A program made the translations under genes and the position numbers. From NCBI GenBank assembly GCA_913057785.1, contig CAJXPD010000028.1, positions 1-54,799 on the forward strand: a stretch of DNA of 54,799 bases, given 5' to 3'. How positions within the stretch are numbered: the first letter of the stretch is position 1; each line of letters begins with the position of its first letter. This DNA is from an uncultured Lewinella sp. Its GTDB lineage: Bacteria > Bacteroidota > Bacteroidia > Chitinophagales > Saprospiraceae. This document shows positions 46,081-54,085 of this stretch, piece after piece. Below the pieces are notes generated by a model that saw only the letters and a program-made list of their open reading frames with translations, searched no databases and had not been told where the DNA came from.

Positions 46081-46235
46081 TTCGTTTACTTGTTACGAGG
46101 ATAAAAATAGTGAAATCGACTAAGAATGGAAGACCACGGAACTATTTACTGTGATAGAAAGTTCTGGAAAATGACTGTACAGATTCTAAACCTGTGGCAA
46201 TCACTTAGTTTTACGTGCTCTTAAAATGATTAAGT

Positions 46236-47222
46236 ATGAGACAATTGGCAAGTATTCAGAGAATTAGAAAATTAGAGCCTATTCTAGGTGCTGATGCTAT
46301 TTTGAAGGCAAGCATTCTAGGGTGGGAGGTTGTAGTGAAGAAAGGAGAATTTAAGGAAGGAGACCTTTGTGTGTACTGCGAAATTGACTCTCTTCTGCCG
46401 GATCAGCCAGCCTTTGCTTTTCTAAAGCCCCACAAAATGCGCATTAGAACAATCAGGCTTCGAGGGCAAATCTCACAAGGAATTTGCTTCCCCTTGACTG
46501 TATTACCCGCTAAGATTGAACTGGTAGAAGGCAAGGAAGTTACAGAAGTCCTAGGTGTCAAAAAGTACGAGCCTCCAATGCCGGCAAATCTGGCAGGTGT
46601 TGCCAAAGGACCATTTCCATCTTGGATTCCAAAGACGGACGAAACAAGGGTCCAAATTCTTCAAGATCGGCTAAATGCTTTCCAGGGAGAAAGCTGCTTC
46701 ATTACTGAAAAACTCGACGGCTCATCAGCCACTTACTACCGTCGCGATGGCGAATTTGGTGTTTGCAGCCGAAACTTGGAACTATTGCCAGACCCAAAAA
46801 ATAGCCTTTGGAAGTTCGCGGAAGACAAGCAACTGGCAGAAAAACTGGCTACCCTAGACCGTGACATTGCCCTGCAAGGGGAAATTATCGGAGAAGGGAT
46901 TCAAGGAAACAAGTACGGGATCAGAGGACAGACCGTCTACTTTTTCAATGCCTTCGATATTGACAAGTATCAATACCTCAATTTTGGAGAATTCCAAGAC
47001 CTATTGTCAACCCTGGGGCTTGCAAGTGTGCCAGTTTTGGAAAAAAACTACCAACTGAGCAATAATATCTCAGAATTAGTACATCTGTCAATCGGCAAGT
47101 CAGTCCTGAAACCCGTTCGTAGAGAAGGCTTGGTGATTAGACCATTGAACGAACAAAGAGATATGGAAGGAAGGATTTCTTTCAAAGTAATCAATCCTGA
47201 ATTCCTGCTCAAGTATGAATGA
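46236..47222 (+). CDS. RNA ligase, DraRnl (Rnl5)-like
   Basis: ATP-dependent RNA ligase of 328 residues. Residues 1-110 form an N-terminal OB-like module (LGWEVVVKKGEFKEGDLCVY, then LRGQISQGICFPL), as in the Deinococcus DraRnl group. The nucleotidyltransferase domain has motif I EKLDGSSATYY with catalytic Lys159, motif III-like VYFFNAFDID, motif IV REGLVIRP and motif V FKVINPEFLLKYE. DraRnl-type enzymes seal 3'-OH/5'-phosphate RNA breaks, preferring nicks. There is no Hen1 or Pnkp partner beside it, so it appears to stand alone. Divergent from the FAD gene on the other strand. Confidence 0.88.
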   Translation: MRQLASIQRIRKLEPILGADAILKASILGWEVVVKKGEFKEGDLCVYCEIDSLLPDQPAFAFLKPHKMRIRTIRLRGQISQGICFPLTVLPAKIELVEGKEVTEVLGVKKYEPPMPANLAGVAKGPFPSWIPKTDETRVQILQDRLNAFQGESCFITEKLDGSSATYYRRDGEFGVCSRNLELLPDPKNSLWKFAEDKQLAEKLATLDRDIALQGEIIGEGIQGNKYGIRGQTVYFFNAFDIDKYQYLNFGEFQDLLSTLGLASVPVLEKNYQLSNNISELVHLSIGKSVLKPVRREGLVIRPLNEQRDMEGRISFKVINPEFLLKYE

Positions 47223-47230
47223 GTTTCAAC

Positions 47231-47277
47231 GCACCGGGAGATGCCTGCTAAGTTAGTTTTTGCCCGTCTTCCGGTGC
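47231..47277. terminator. Hairpin between convergent genes
   Basis: GCACCGGGAG (47231-47240) pairs with CTTCCGGTGC (47268-47277) over ten bases, one of them a G-T wobble. It lies where the RNA ligase gene and the CPBP-like gene converge, and the second arm is inside the last codons of the latter. Likely a shared terminator; no strong T run. Confidence 0.4.
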
Positions 47278-47954
47278 CAATAGATATAATCTGCTATTGA
47301 GAATAGGGCAAAAGGCAGTAAACTTAAACCAACTACAGGGTACTCCTGATACATGAAGTAGACAGCGCATGCCGCTAAAGCAATATTGATTAGTCGGATT
47401 AGAATCAGACGTCCATCTCCTTCTGTTGCATTCCATCCATTATCCTCTAGATCAAAGTTGTAGACAGATACTATACCATTAATGAGATAATGCAGTAGAA
47501 TGGTGAGAATTAGTTGCCCTGTAAGGTGATAGATAAAGAAAGCCGTGAGAGAGAAAAAAAGTCGGTCTAATTGAAATTTAAACAATCGATACAGAATCCA
47601 GGTGGTTAATCGCCTACCCATCCGTTGGAAATCTCCGGGAAAGTGAAGTAGCGCAAAGAAAAGCCCGACAAAGAAAATCACCCAACCTTCTTGGCCTGGT
47701 GCAGCAAACTGCAGAAAGCTGGCATAGGCTAGATAAGTAAACATCCACTCTTCAAACAAGGGAGCGAAAATAACCGCTCCTAAAAAGGAAGCCTTCCTCT
47801 GCCAATGCATTACATCCTTATGATAAAAGGACTTCGGAGATCCCACCAATGCGCGAAATATGATTTGATATACAACATGTTGTGCTAGCAAAAAGACAAC
47901 CGCAAACAAAACTACATTCAGCAACCATCCTGTGGTAAATATCTTTTCGAACAT
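47253..47954 (-). CDS. CPBP/Abi-like intramembrane protein
   Basis: A 233-residue membrane protein with about six hydrophobic segments in the CPBP (CAAX protease and bacteriocin-processing) family. Motif 1, normally EExxxR, reads Glu68-Glu69-Trp-Met-Phe-Thr73, so arginine is replaced by threonine. Motif 2 (FxxxH) is FFALLH with His104; motif 3 is HYLIN with His155 and Asn159. The glutamates and histidines of the active site are there, so protease activity remains possible. Substrate unknown. Confidence 0.72.
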   Translation of the reverse strand: MFEKIFTTGWLLNVVLFAVVFLLAQHVVYQIIFRALVGSPKSFYHKDVMHWQRKASFLGAVIFAPLFEEWMFTYLAYASFLQFAAPGQEGWVIFFVGLFFALLHFPGDFQRMGRRLTTWILYRLFKFQLDRLFFSLTAFFIYHLTGQLILTILLHYLINGIVSVYNFDLEDNGWNATEGDGRLILIRLINIALAACAVYFMYQEYPVVGLSLLPFALFSIADYIYWHRKTGKN

Positions 47955-48026
47955 TAAATCGGACTTATTCTCGAATATTTATGTCATACTTGACCAGAAG
48001 CTCGCCATTTTCATTTACAAATTCAA

Positions 48027-48045
48027 CATAGAGTTTGACTCTATG
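48027..48045. repeat. Seven-base inverted repeat in divergent gap
   Basis: CATAGAG and CTCTATG with a five-base loop, in the 273-base gap between the divergent CPBP-like and glyoxalase-family genes. It may be an operator or a leader hairpin. I see no other element with good support in this gap. Confidence 0.35.
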
Positions 48046-48227
48046 GGTAGAAAGCTCTTTTGAGCAATCCGACTAAACGTAGATTCGGTGGATGATTTCC
48101 ATGTCTAAGTAATTGCCGCTACATCCGACATTTTTATAGGGCAAGCCGACATTTAAGTATGTCAAGGAGCACTGAAAAGCGACAAATTGGGTGTACAAAA
48201 TACATTCAACAAAAAAATACGCAAAGA

Positions 48228-49175
48228 ATGAAAACTGCTCAAATTATAAAAGGCATTCATCATGTTACCGCTACCGTTGGTAATGCCCAAGCCGATTATG
48301 ACTTTTACACTAGATTACTGGGCTTTAGGTTGGTCAAGAAGACCGTGAATTTTGATAATAACCAAGTTTACCACTTCTATTATGGAACCACGGAAGGGGC
48401 TCCAGGCACCATCATGACAACCTTTCCCTATGAGGGCCAGGGCATCCGGGTTGGTATTCCAGGTACCGGACAGGTATCACGTACAGGTTTTTCAGCGCCA
48501 AGTGACTCATTGTTATTTTGGAAACAGAGGTTGGATGAAGCCGGCGTGGCCACGCACTTGGTGGAGCGTTTCGGATTAGTGCACCTACAATTTAAAGATC
48601 CATCTGGTTTGTGTTTGGAGATTATTGGTACAGATGAGGATGATAGATTGCCTTGGAACACTGAGGATATTCCTTTGGAAATGGCATTGCGGGGGATCTT
48701 CAATGTATCAATCGTAGTGAAGGAATTTGGACCAACCAGAGACTTTCTACAGCAGGAGTTTGGTTTTCAGTTGATCAAGGATTCAGAGAATTATACTCGA
48801 TTTCAAGCCAAGGAAGGCGGGGCCGGCCAATATCTTGATGTAATCGAAGACGCTCAGGGTGAGCGTGGGAAAAACGGAATGGGCATCGTACATCATGTAG
48901 CTTGGAAATTAGATTCTGAGGAGGAATTGATCCAACTGCGGAATCGTTTAGTGGATGAACTGGGATTTAAGGCCACGGAAGTAAAGGACCGCAAGTATTT
49001 CCGTTCTATCTATTTCAGAATACCAGGTGGGGTTTTGTTTGAAGTGGCTACTATTCCTCCCGGGTTCACCGTGGATGAGAGTACAGGGACCTTGGGACAA
49101 CACTTACAACTACCAGCTTGGGAGGAAGAAAACCGGAATAGGATAGAAGAGGTGTTGGCTAAGGTGAATTGGTAA
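48228..49175 (+). CDS. VOC-family ring-cleaving dioxygenase-like protein
   Basis: Two-module glyoxalase/dioxygenase (VOC) protein of about 315 residues, resembling the MhqO/MhqE group linked to quinone and aromatic stress. First module: IIKGIHHVTATVGNAQADYD with the metal-ligand histidine, and LVHLQFKDPSGLCLEIIGTD. Second module: MALRGIFNVSIVVKEFGPTR, GMGIVHHVAWKL and RIPGGVLFEVATIPPGF, where His and Glu complete the metal site. I take ATG 48228 as start, because the 23 residues before it from ATG 48159 are basic, unlike the family. Confidence 0.85.
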   Translation: MKTAQIIKGIHHVTATVGNAQADYDFYTRLLGFRLVKKTVNFDNNQVYHFYYGTTEGAPGTIMTTFPYEGQGIRVGIPGTGQVSRTGFSAPSDSLLFWKQRLDEAGVATHLVERFGLVHLQFKDPSGLCLEIIGTDEDDRLPWNTEDIPLEMALRGIFNVSIVVKEFGPTRDFLQQEFGFQLIKDSENYTRFQAKEGGAGQYLDVIEDAQGERGKNGMGIVHHVAWKLDSEEELIQLRNRLVDELGFKATEVKDRKYFRSIYFRIPGGVLFEVATIPPGFTVDESTGTLGQHLQLPAWEEENRNRIEEVLAKVNW

Positions 49176-49265
49176 AAACGGACAATTTTCGAATATTTTG
49201 GTGCTTTGATCTGAATAGTCTATTTTAGAAACCATTAGATCAACCTTAAACAAGCACCATCAACT

Positions 49266-50294
49266 ATGGCCTACAATCCTGTAGCGCTGAGAAATACCCT
49301 TCTAAGCCTGGCGGCAGTGATCCTATTTTGCCTGGGGTTTATGCAGATCGCTGCTATTACGGATCGATCCGATGTGATTCGCCTGCACGGGGCTTGCATC
49401 TTCGATGATGAGCACTCCTATACCAAAGCCCTGGTGAAGTTTTCGGAATTGGTGGAACAGTATTATCAGGGCCCCAAGCAGCTGGAGTTTATCTTGCATA
49501 AAAACAGTGAGCTAGGACAGGAAAAAGACTTCTTCAACTATATGAATATCGGTGCAGTGGTGGACTTTGCCATTGCCTCTCCTTCCCATGCCTCTACTTT
49601 TTCCCGCCTCGTCACAATCATGGATGTCCCCTTCCTATTCCGCGACACCGAGCATTATCTGAAGACCATGGAAAGTGGCATTTTCGGACGCGTAGAAGAT
49701 GCGGTGAGCGAACGTGCTGATGTCTTGATATTAGGTTATGGGGGAGGGGAGAAGCGCCACCTAGTTGGGCGAAAACCTATACGCAACCTACAGGAGTTGG
49801 AGGGTTTCTACATGAGAGTAATGGGTTCACCGATTCAATCTAGAATGTTCGAAGCAGTGGGTGCTACGCCGACCGTGATCAGTGGGGCAGAAGTATATAA
49901 TGCCATTCAAACGGGAGTGATTGAAGGAGCGGAGAATTCTGCTAGTGCGATCGAGAAGTACAAGTGGTTCGAGGTGGCAGATCAAGTTTCTCTGGCAGCG
50001 GTTTCGATTATCATTAGGCCTTTGTTCTTCAATGGAAAACGTTTCCGCAAATTGCCGGTAGATCTACAGGAGGCTATCCGAAAAGCTGGGAAAGAAGCCA
50101 TGGAGTTTGAGCGGAACTATGAAATTGCGATCGATGATCCCTTAATGGAACAATTGGTGGAGGAGGGCAAAGTAACAACCCATAAATTTGAAGAAAGAGA
50201 GCAGCTCCTGGAGCTAGCAGCGCCTGTAAAGCGTGCCTACGCTAGTGAGATTGGTGCATTAGACATTCTAGAAGCCATTAACGCCATCAAATGA
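49266..50294 (+). CDS. dctP: TRAP transporter substrate-binding protein
   Basis: Periplasmic solute-binding component (DctP family), 342 residues. An N-terminal hydrophobic signal (LLSLAAVILFCLGFMQIAAI) is followed by the mature domain: IRLHGACIFDDEHSYTKALV, a MDVPFLFRDTEHYLKTMESG segment near 120 and GFYMRVMGSPIQSRMFEAVG near 180, whose arginine binds the carboxylate of the ligand, then GVIEGAENSASAIE near 217. It overlaps the small permease gene by four bases. With a sugar-acid kinase behind the transporter, a sugar acid is a likely ligand. Confidence 0.93.
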   Translation: MAYNPVALRNTLLSLAAVILFCLGFMQIAAITDRSDVIRLHGACIFDDEHSYTKALVKFSELVEQYYQGPKQLEFILHKNSELGQEKDFFNYMNIGAVVDFAIASPSHASTFSRLVTIMDVPFLFRDTEHYLKTMESGIFGRVEDAVSERADVLILGYGGGEKRHLVGRKPIRNLQELEGFYMRVMGSPIQSRMFEAVGATPTVISGAEVYNAIQTGVIEGAENSASAIEKYKWFEVADQVSLAAVSIIIRPLFFNGKRFRKLPVDLQEAIRKAGKEAMEFERNYEIAIDDPLMEQLVEEGKVTTHKFEEREQLLELAAPVKRAYASEIGALDILEAINAIK

Positions 50295-50764
50295 GGATTT
50301 TCATAAAGAAATACTTCGAGTTTCTACAACTGGCATTGACCCTGATGCTAATGTTACTCACGATCCCGGTGCTATTGCAAGTTTTATCTCGTTTCATTCC
50401 ATTTATCCCTCGGTACATTTGGACAGAGGAGGTAGCTCGTTTTGCTTTCATCTGGGTGATTATGTTGGGAGCAATTGTTGCGGTACGGGAAAACACGCAT
50501 TTCAAGGTAGATTTATTGCCCAACCTGGGTCCAGTTTGGGAAAGACGGATACAACTTTTCTTACTTGTCTTGATGCTCATTATAGCCATCGTCTTCCTCA
50601 TTGGAGGTTGGCAGTTTGCACAATTTGGGGCTACCCAATTTTCAGAGATTTCAGGTTTGCCCATGTTAGCCATATACATAGCCTGGCCGATTGCCGGTGG
50701 CAGCTGGATTTTATTCTTGCTAGAGCAGCTCTACGATCACTTTGACCTTCCAAACGAACACTAG
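50291..50764 (+). CDS. dctQ: TRAP transporter small permease
   Basis: Four-helix DctQ-type subunit of 157 residues. Signature near 47: YIWTEEVARFAFIWVIMLGA, and REN-HFKVDLL just after, both typical of the family. It joins the large permease for sodium-driven uptake. Overlaps dctP by four bases (ATGA), and dctM follows two bases later. Confidence 0.92.
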   Translation: MRIFIKKYFEFLQLALTLMLMLLTIPVLLQVLSRFIPFIPRYIWTEEVARFAFIWVIMLGAIVAVRENTHFKVDLLPNLGPVWERRIQLFLLVLMLIIAIVFLIGGWQFAQFGATQFSEISGLPMLAIYIAWPIAGGSWILFLLEQLYDHFDLPNEH

Positions 50765-50766
50765 AT

Positions 50767-52068
50767 ATGGGACCACTAGAGATTGCCTTGATCCTATTGA
50801 TTTCTTTTTTTGTGCTAGTATTGCTGCGAGTTCCTGTTTCTTTTGCGTTAGGTCTAGCTACAGTCCCGATATACCTGCTGCATGAGCGCCTCAGTGTGAC
50901 TTTGCTTTTTACTGAGATGTTTAAAGCTTATAATTCCTTTCTCTTACTTGCTGTACCATTTTTCTTATTGGCAGCTAATTTGATGAATGCAGCTGGGATA
51001 ACAGATCGCCTCATCTGTTTTGCCAAAGCTCTAGTTGGGCATTTCCCTGGAGGAATTGGACATGTAAATGTCACCGTAAGTATGCTTTTCGCAGGTATCT
51101 CCGGTTCATCCACTGCAGACTCAGCCGGGATTGGTGCTATTATGATTCCGGCCATGAAGAAGGAAGGATATGATACACCTGTTTCAGTAGCTATCACAGC
51201 TTGTTCATCGGTGATGGGGGTTATCATTCCCCCTAGCGTTTTAATGATCATTTGGGGAGGAGTGATGTCGGTATCTATCGGTGGGTTGTTCTTAGCGGGT
51301 GTGATACCGGGGATTGCTATTGGAGTATCTATGATGGTGGCCGTCTACATCTACGCTAAAAGGAGAAACTATCCTAGGTATCCCCTGGCTACTCGCCAAG
51401 AATTCACCAGCTCCCTTGGTCATGCCTTCCTGGCTTTACTCACACCACTAATCATTGTGGGGGGTATCTCTGCAGGTTTTTTCACTCCTACTGAGGCCTC
51501 TTTGGTCGCAGTCTTATATAGTTTGCTACTAGGAATGGTAGTGTACAAAAAACTGGATTGGACCGGGTTGACAAAGGTGTTTTATGAGTCGGCTCGCTTT
51601 TCGGCCATTGCCCTTTTTGCGGTCGGTACGGCTTCTGCCTTTGCTTTCCTTTTGGCCTTTTTCAAGGTTCCTGAGGTTCTAGTGGGGCAATTGGCAGGCC
51701 TTTCGATGGGCTTTGTTGGCACAGGCCTAATGATTGCACTCAGCTTTTTAGTTATAGGGATGTTTATCGATGCAATCCCTGCCATTATCATACTTGGTAC
51801 GGTGCTATGGCCAGTAGCAGAAGCAGCTAATTATCATCCCATCCATTTTGCTATTATCGGGGTGGTGTCATTGGCTTTTGGCCTAGTTACACCGCCTTAC
51901 GGTCTTTGCTTACTAATCACCTGTGCCCTTGGAGGAGTAAAAGTAGTTGATACACTCAAGGAGGTGTTTACCATTTTAGTACCCATGTTAATCGTCCTGT
52001 TGCTAATCATCCTTTTGCCAGATCTGGTATTGTGGCTTCCTCGTTGGTTGATGGATAGTATTTCATGA
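50767..52068 (+). CDS. dctM: TRAP transporter large permease
   Basis: Twelve-helix DctM-type subunit of 433 residues, the transport core. Typical stretches: LLLAVPFFLLAANLMNAAGI near 56, FAGISGSSTADSAGIGAIMI near 108 with the conserved GxSG-type region, VMGVIIPPSVLMIIWG near 148, and FGLVTPPYGLCLLI near 375. Intact over its full length, and the third gene of a compact operon. Confidence 0.94.
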   Translation: MGPLEIALILLISFFVLVLLRVPVSFALGLATVPIYLLHERLSVTLLFTEMFKAYNSFLLLAVPFFLLAANLMNAAGITDRLICFAKALVGHFPGGIGHVNVTVSMLFAGISGSSTADSAGIGAIMIPAMKKEGYDTPVSVAITACSSVMGVIIPPSVLMIIWGGVMSVSIGGLFLAGVIPGIAIGVSMMVAVYIYAKRRNYPRYPLATRQEFTSSLGHAFLALLTPLIIVGGISAGFFTPTEASLVAVLYSLLLGMVVYKKLDWTGLTKVFYESARFSAIALFAVGTASAFAFLLAFFKVPEVLVGQLAGLSMGFVGTGLMIALSFLVIGMFIDAIPAIIILGTVLWPVAEAANYHPIHFAIIGVVSLAFGLVTPPYGLCLLITCALGGVKVVDTLKEVFTILVPMLIVLLLIILLPDLVLWLPRWLMDSIS

Positions 52069-52159
52069 GATTTAAGTCGGGCCTCCATAGCTTATCCCAA
52101 GCATCTTTTAATAGGAAATGGCTAGCCGACGTTTGACGAGTATTTCCTACATTTAGTGC

Positions 52160-53125
52160 ATGAATTTGATTAGTTGCGACTGGGGCACCAGCAGGTTTCG
52201 GCTCCATCTTGTTCAAAGAAAGAACCTAGAAGTTATTTCATCCCTTTCCACTGATGAAGGTATAAAATCAGTTAACCTGTCCTGGCAAAAACAATCTAAG
52301 TTAAATCGAGCAGACTTTTTTCGGAAGTACTTGGAGCAACAGATAGCAGAACTGGCAAAGGAAAACCAAGTAAAACTGGATGGTCTACCCGTAATTCTTT
52401 CTGGTATGGGCTCCTCCTCGATTGGCATGTTTGAACTGCCCTATGCAGACTTGCCTTTTTCCATTGGAGGTGAGGACCTCATTTATCACAAGTTTTCCGC
52501 TAACTCCCAAAATGAGCATGATATCTATCTGATCTCAGGCTTGGCTAGTTCTACTGATGTGATGAGAGGAGAGGAAACTCAAATCATAGGTTTGCAAAAT
52601 ACCATCCGAAGCAAAAAGGCATTAGTAATCCTTCCCGGGACACATTCCAAACATGTCCATATTGAAGAAGGGAAGATTTCGGATTTTTCTACTTTTATGA
52701 CTGGAGAGCTATTTGCTACCACCTCTAAATCCACTATTCTCTCTCACTCCATCAAGCCTTGCGAAATTGACAAGGCCCCTTCGTTTGAAGCTTTTAAAAA
52801 CGGAGTAGAAGCAGTTGACAAGCATGGGTATTTGTCCGCCTTATTCAAGGTTCGGACGAGGACTTTATTAGACCATAGGAGCGATGAACTTAATTTTGCC
52901 TACCTAAGCGGTATTCATCTAGGAGAGGAGCTCAGACAACTACGAAAGCTGGATCCCACGACAGAAGTTATCATCTGTGCCGATCCCAAAATGGCCTTCC
53001 TCTATCGTTTGGCCAAACAAACCTTAGGTATATCTTTAAAAGACTATGTGATACCTGGGGCACTATCTAAATTGGCAACTATCTACGGTCACCTAGCTAT
53101 AGCACAGCATTTGAACATTGACTAA
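52160..53125 (+). CDS. dgoK: 2-dehydro-3-deoxygalactonokinase
   Basis: Kinase of 321 residues that phosphorylates 2-keto-3-deoxy-galactonate in the De Ley-Doudoroff pathway. N-terminal ATP-binding motif CDWGTSRFRLHL (6-17), then GMGSSSIGMFELPYADLPF near 91, GLASSTDVMRGEETQIIGL near 132 and LPGTHSKHVHIEEGKISDFS near 160, all family features. It follows the TRAP operon after 91 bases. The matching aldolase (dgoA) and the oxidising and dehydrating enzymes are not in the window. Confidence 0.9.
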   Translation: MNLISCDWGTSRFRLHLVQRKNLEVISSLSTDEGIKSVNLSWQKQSKLNRADFFRKYLEQQIAELAKENQVKLDGLPVILSGMGSSSIGMFELPYADLPFSIGGEDLIYHKFSANSQNEHDIYLISGLASSTDVMRGEETQIIGLQNTIRSKKALVILPGTHSKHVHIEEGKISDFSTFMTGELFATTSKSTILSHSIKPCEIDKAPSFEAFKNGVEAVDKHGYLSALFKVRTRTLLDHRSDELNFAYLSGIHLGEELRQLRKLDPTTEVIICADPKMAFLYRLAKQTLGISLKDYVIPGALSKLATIYGHLAIAQHLNID

Positions 53126-53156
53126 AATCACCATCCCATCTGACAAACAACAATTC

Positions 53157-53183
53157 TTTGGAAATGGAAGCGAAGTATTTTTG
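53157..53183 (+). promoter_or_regulatory. Candidate promoter of hpf
   Basis: TTTG at 53157-53160 and TATTTTTG at 53176-53183, an exact TAnnTTTG match, with a 15-base spacer (slightly short). The predicted start near 53190 leaves a leader of about 40 bases before the ATG at 53232. Growth-phase control of hpf would make its own promoter sensible. Confidence 0.5.
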
Positions 53184-53231
53184 GATCAGAAGATGGCCAT
53201 AAGGTTATCTAGCACTTCAAAAAGACTTACT

Positions 53232-53531
53232 ATGAAAATCATTATTCATGCCCCTTGGGAGGTCAACGACACTATGCACGGTTTGATCCAGACGAAAATT
53301 GAAAAGCTTTTGAAATATGAGAGCCATATCCAAAAAGCGGATGTCTATCTAAAGAATGGCGAAGGAGAAAGCATCGCAGATAAGAATGTTGAGATTCGTC
53401 TGAAGACCAATTACAATGAGATCTTTGCGCAAGATACTGCAGCAGAACTTGAAGTAGCTCTGGCAGAAGCAGTCGCGAAAGTGAAGCGACAATTAATTAA
53501 GAGCAAGGACAAGATGCAAGCTCATCATTAA
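53232..53531 (+). CDS. hpf: Ribosome hibernation factor, short HPF/RaiA type
   Basis: A 99-residue protein beginning MKIIIHAPWEVNDTMHGLIQ, with the beta-alpha-beta-beta-beta-alpha pattern of HPF/RaiA proteins, Lys/Arg-rich helices, and a final basic helix (VAKVKRQLIKSKDKM). It binds the 30S decoding region in resting cells. An in-frame TTG at 53118 extends the frame into the end of dgoK, but that extra 38-residue stretch is unlike the family and contains the candidate promoter, so ATG 53232 is the start. Confidence 0.88.
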   Translation: MKIIIHAPWEVNDTMHGLIQTKIEKLLKYESHIQKADVYLKNGEGESIADKNVEIRLKTNYNEIFAQDTAAELEVALAEAVAKVKRQLIKSKDKMQAHH

Positions 53532-53576
53532 ACCCACTTTCCTTAATTTTCTTTCAGAACATCCAAAGCTTAAGAG

Positions 53577-54014
53577 ATGAATACCAATGCTGCCGTTTCT
53601 ACTATCATGACTACCAATGTACTAACCATAACTCCAGATGACCAAGTAAAGGTCGCTAAGGAGATTTTCGACCTAAACAAAATCCATCATCTTCCAGTGT
53701 TGGAGGACGAAAAATTAGTTGGAATATTGAGTGGTTCAGATCTCCTACATTTCCTTCGTTATCTCGACAAGGATAGCCAAGAGCCTTATTTAAATGATCT
53801 TCGCTTGAAGAACTATAAGGTTGGGGAGATCATGCAGACAAATTTAGTTACCGTGGATCACCAAGATTCTATACGGTCTATTCTTGAAGTATTTAGTCAA
53901 AATGTGTTACACGCTTTGCCTGTATTAGAGAATGGAGCCTTAGTTGGAATCGTTACTACTCAGGACATTGTTAAGGCCTTATTGAAGGAAGAAACCCCTG
54001 CTACAGCCTCATAG
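53577..54014 (+). CDS. Two-CBS-domain protein
   Basis: A 145-residue protein made of a tandem CBS pair (Bateman module): first unit STIMTTNVLTITPDDQVKVA to LVGILSGSDLLHFL, second unit VGEIMQTNLVTVDHQDSIRS to ALVGIVTTQDIVKALL. Such stand-alone modules bind adenine nucleotides and regulate partner proteins. 45 bases downstream of hpf in the same direction; a shared role in energy or starvation response is possible but not shown. Confidence 0.9.
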   Translation: MNTNAAVSTIMTTNVLTITPDDQVKVAKEIFDLNKIHHLPVLEDEKLVGILSGSDLLHFLRYLDKDSQEPYLNDLRLKNYKVGEIMQTNLVTVDHQDSIRSILEVFSQNVLHALPVLENGALVGIVTTQDIVKALLKEETPATAS

Positions 54015-54052
54015 CAACGTAAAGATTCATTCTAATACTGTATGTTTTGCCT

Positions 54053-54060
54053 TAGATTTG
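54053..54060 (+). promoter_or_regulatory. Candidate -7 box upstream of tesB
   Basis: TAGATTTG fits TAnnTTTG exactly and lies 25 bases before the tesB ATG. No TTG sits at the expected -33 distance, so support is limited. Confidence 0.3.
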
Positions 54061-54085
54061 CTTTTTTTGTGGCAAAATCAGAGGC

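Noticed and set aside
49205..49228. Promoter for the TRAP operon (TTTG and TATTTTAG)
   Set aside because: Spacer of only 12 bases and one mismatch in the -7 box.
52132..52155. Promoter for dgoK (TTTG and TACATTTA)
   Set aside because: Spacer of 12 bases and a mismatch in the -7 box; too weak to list.
53118..53231. Extended N-terminus of the hibernation factor
   Set aside because: TTG start within dgoK, sequence unlike the family, and it spans a good promoter candidate.
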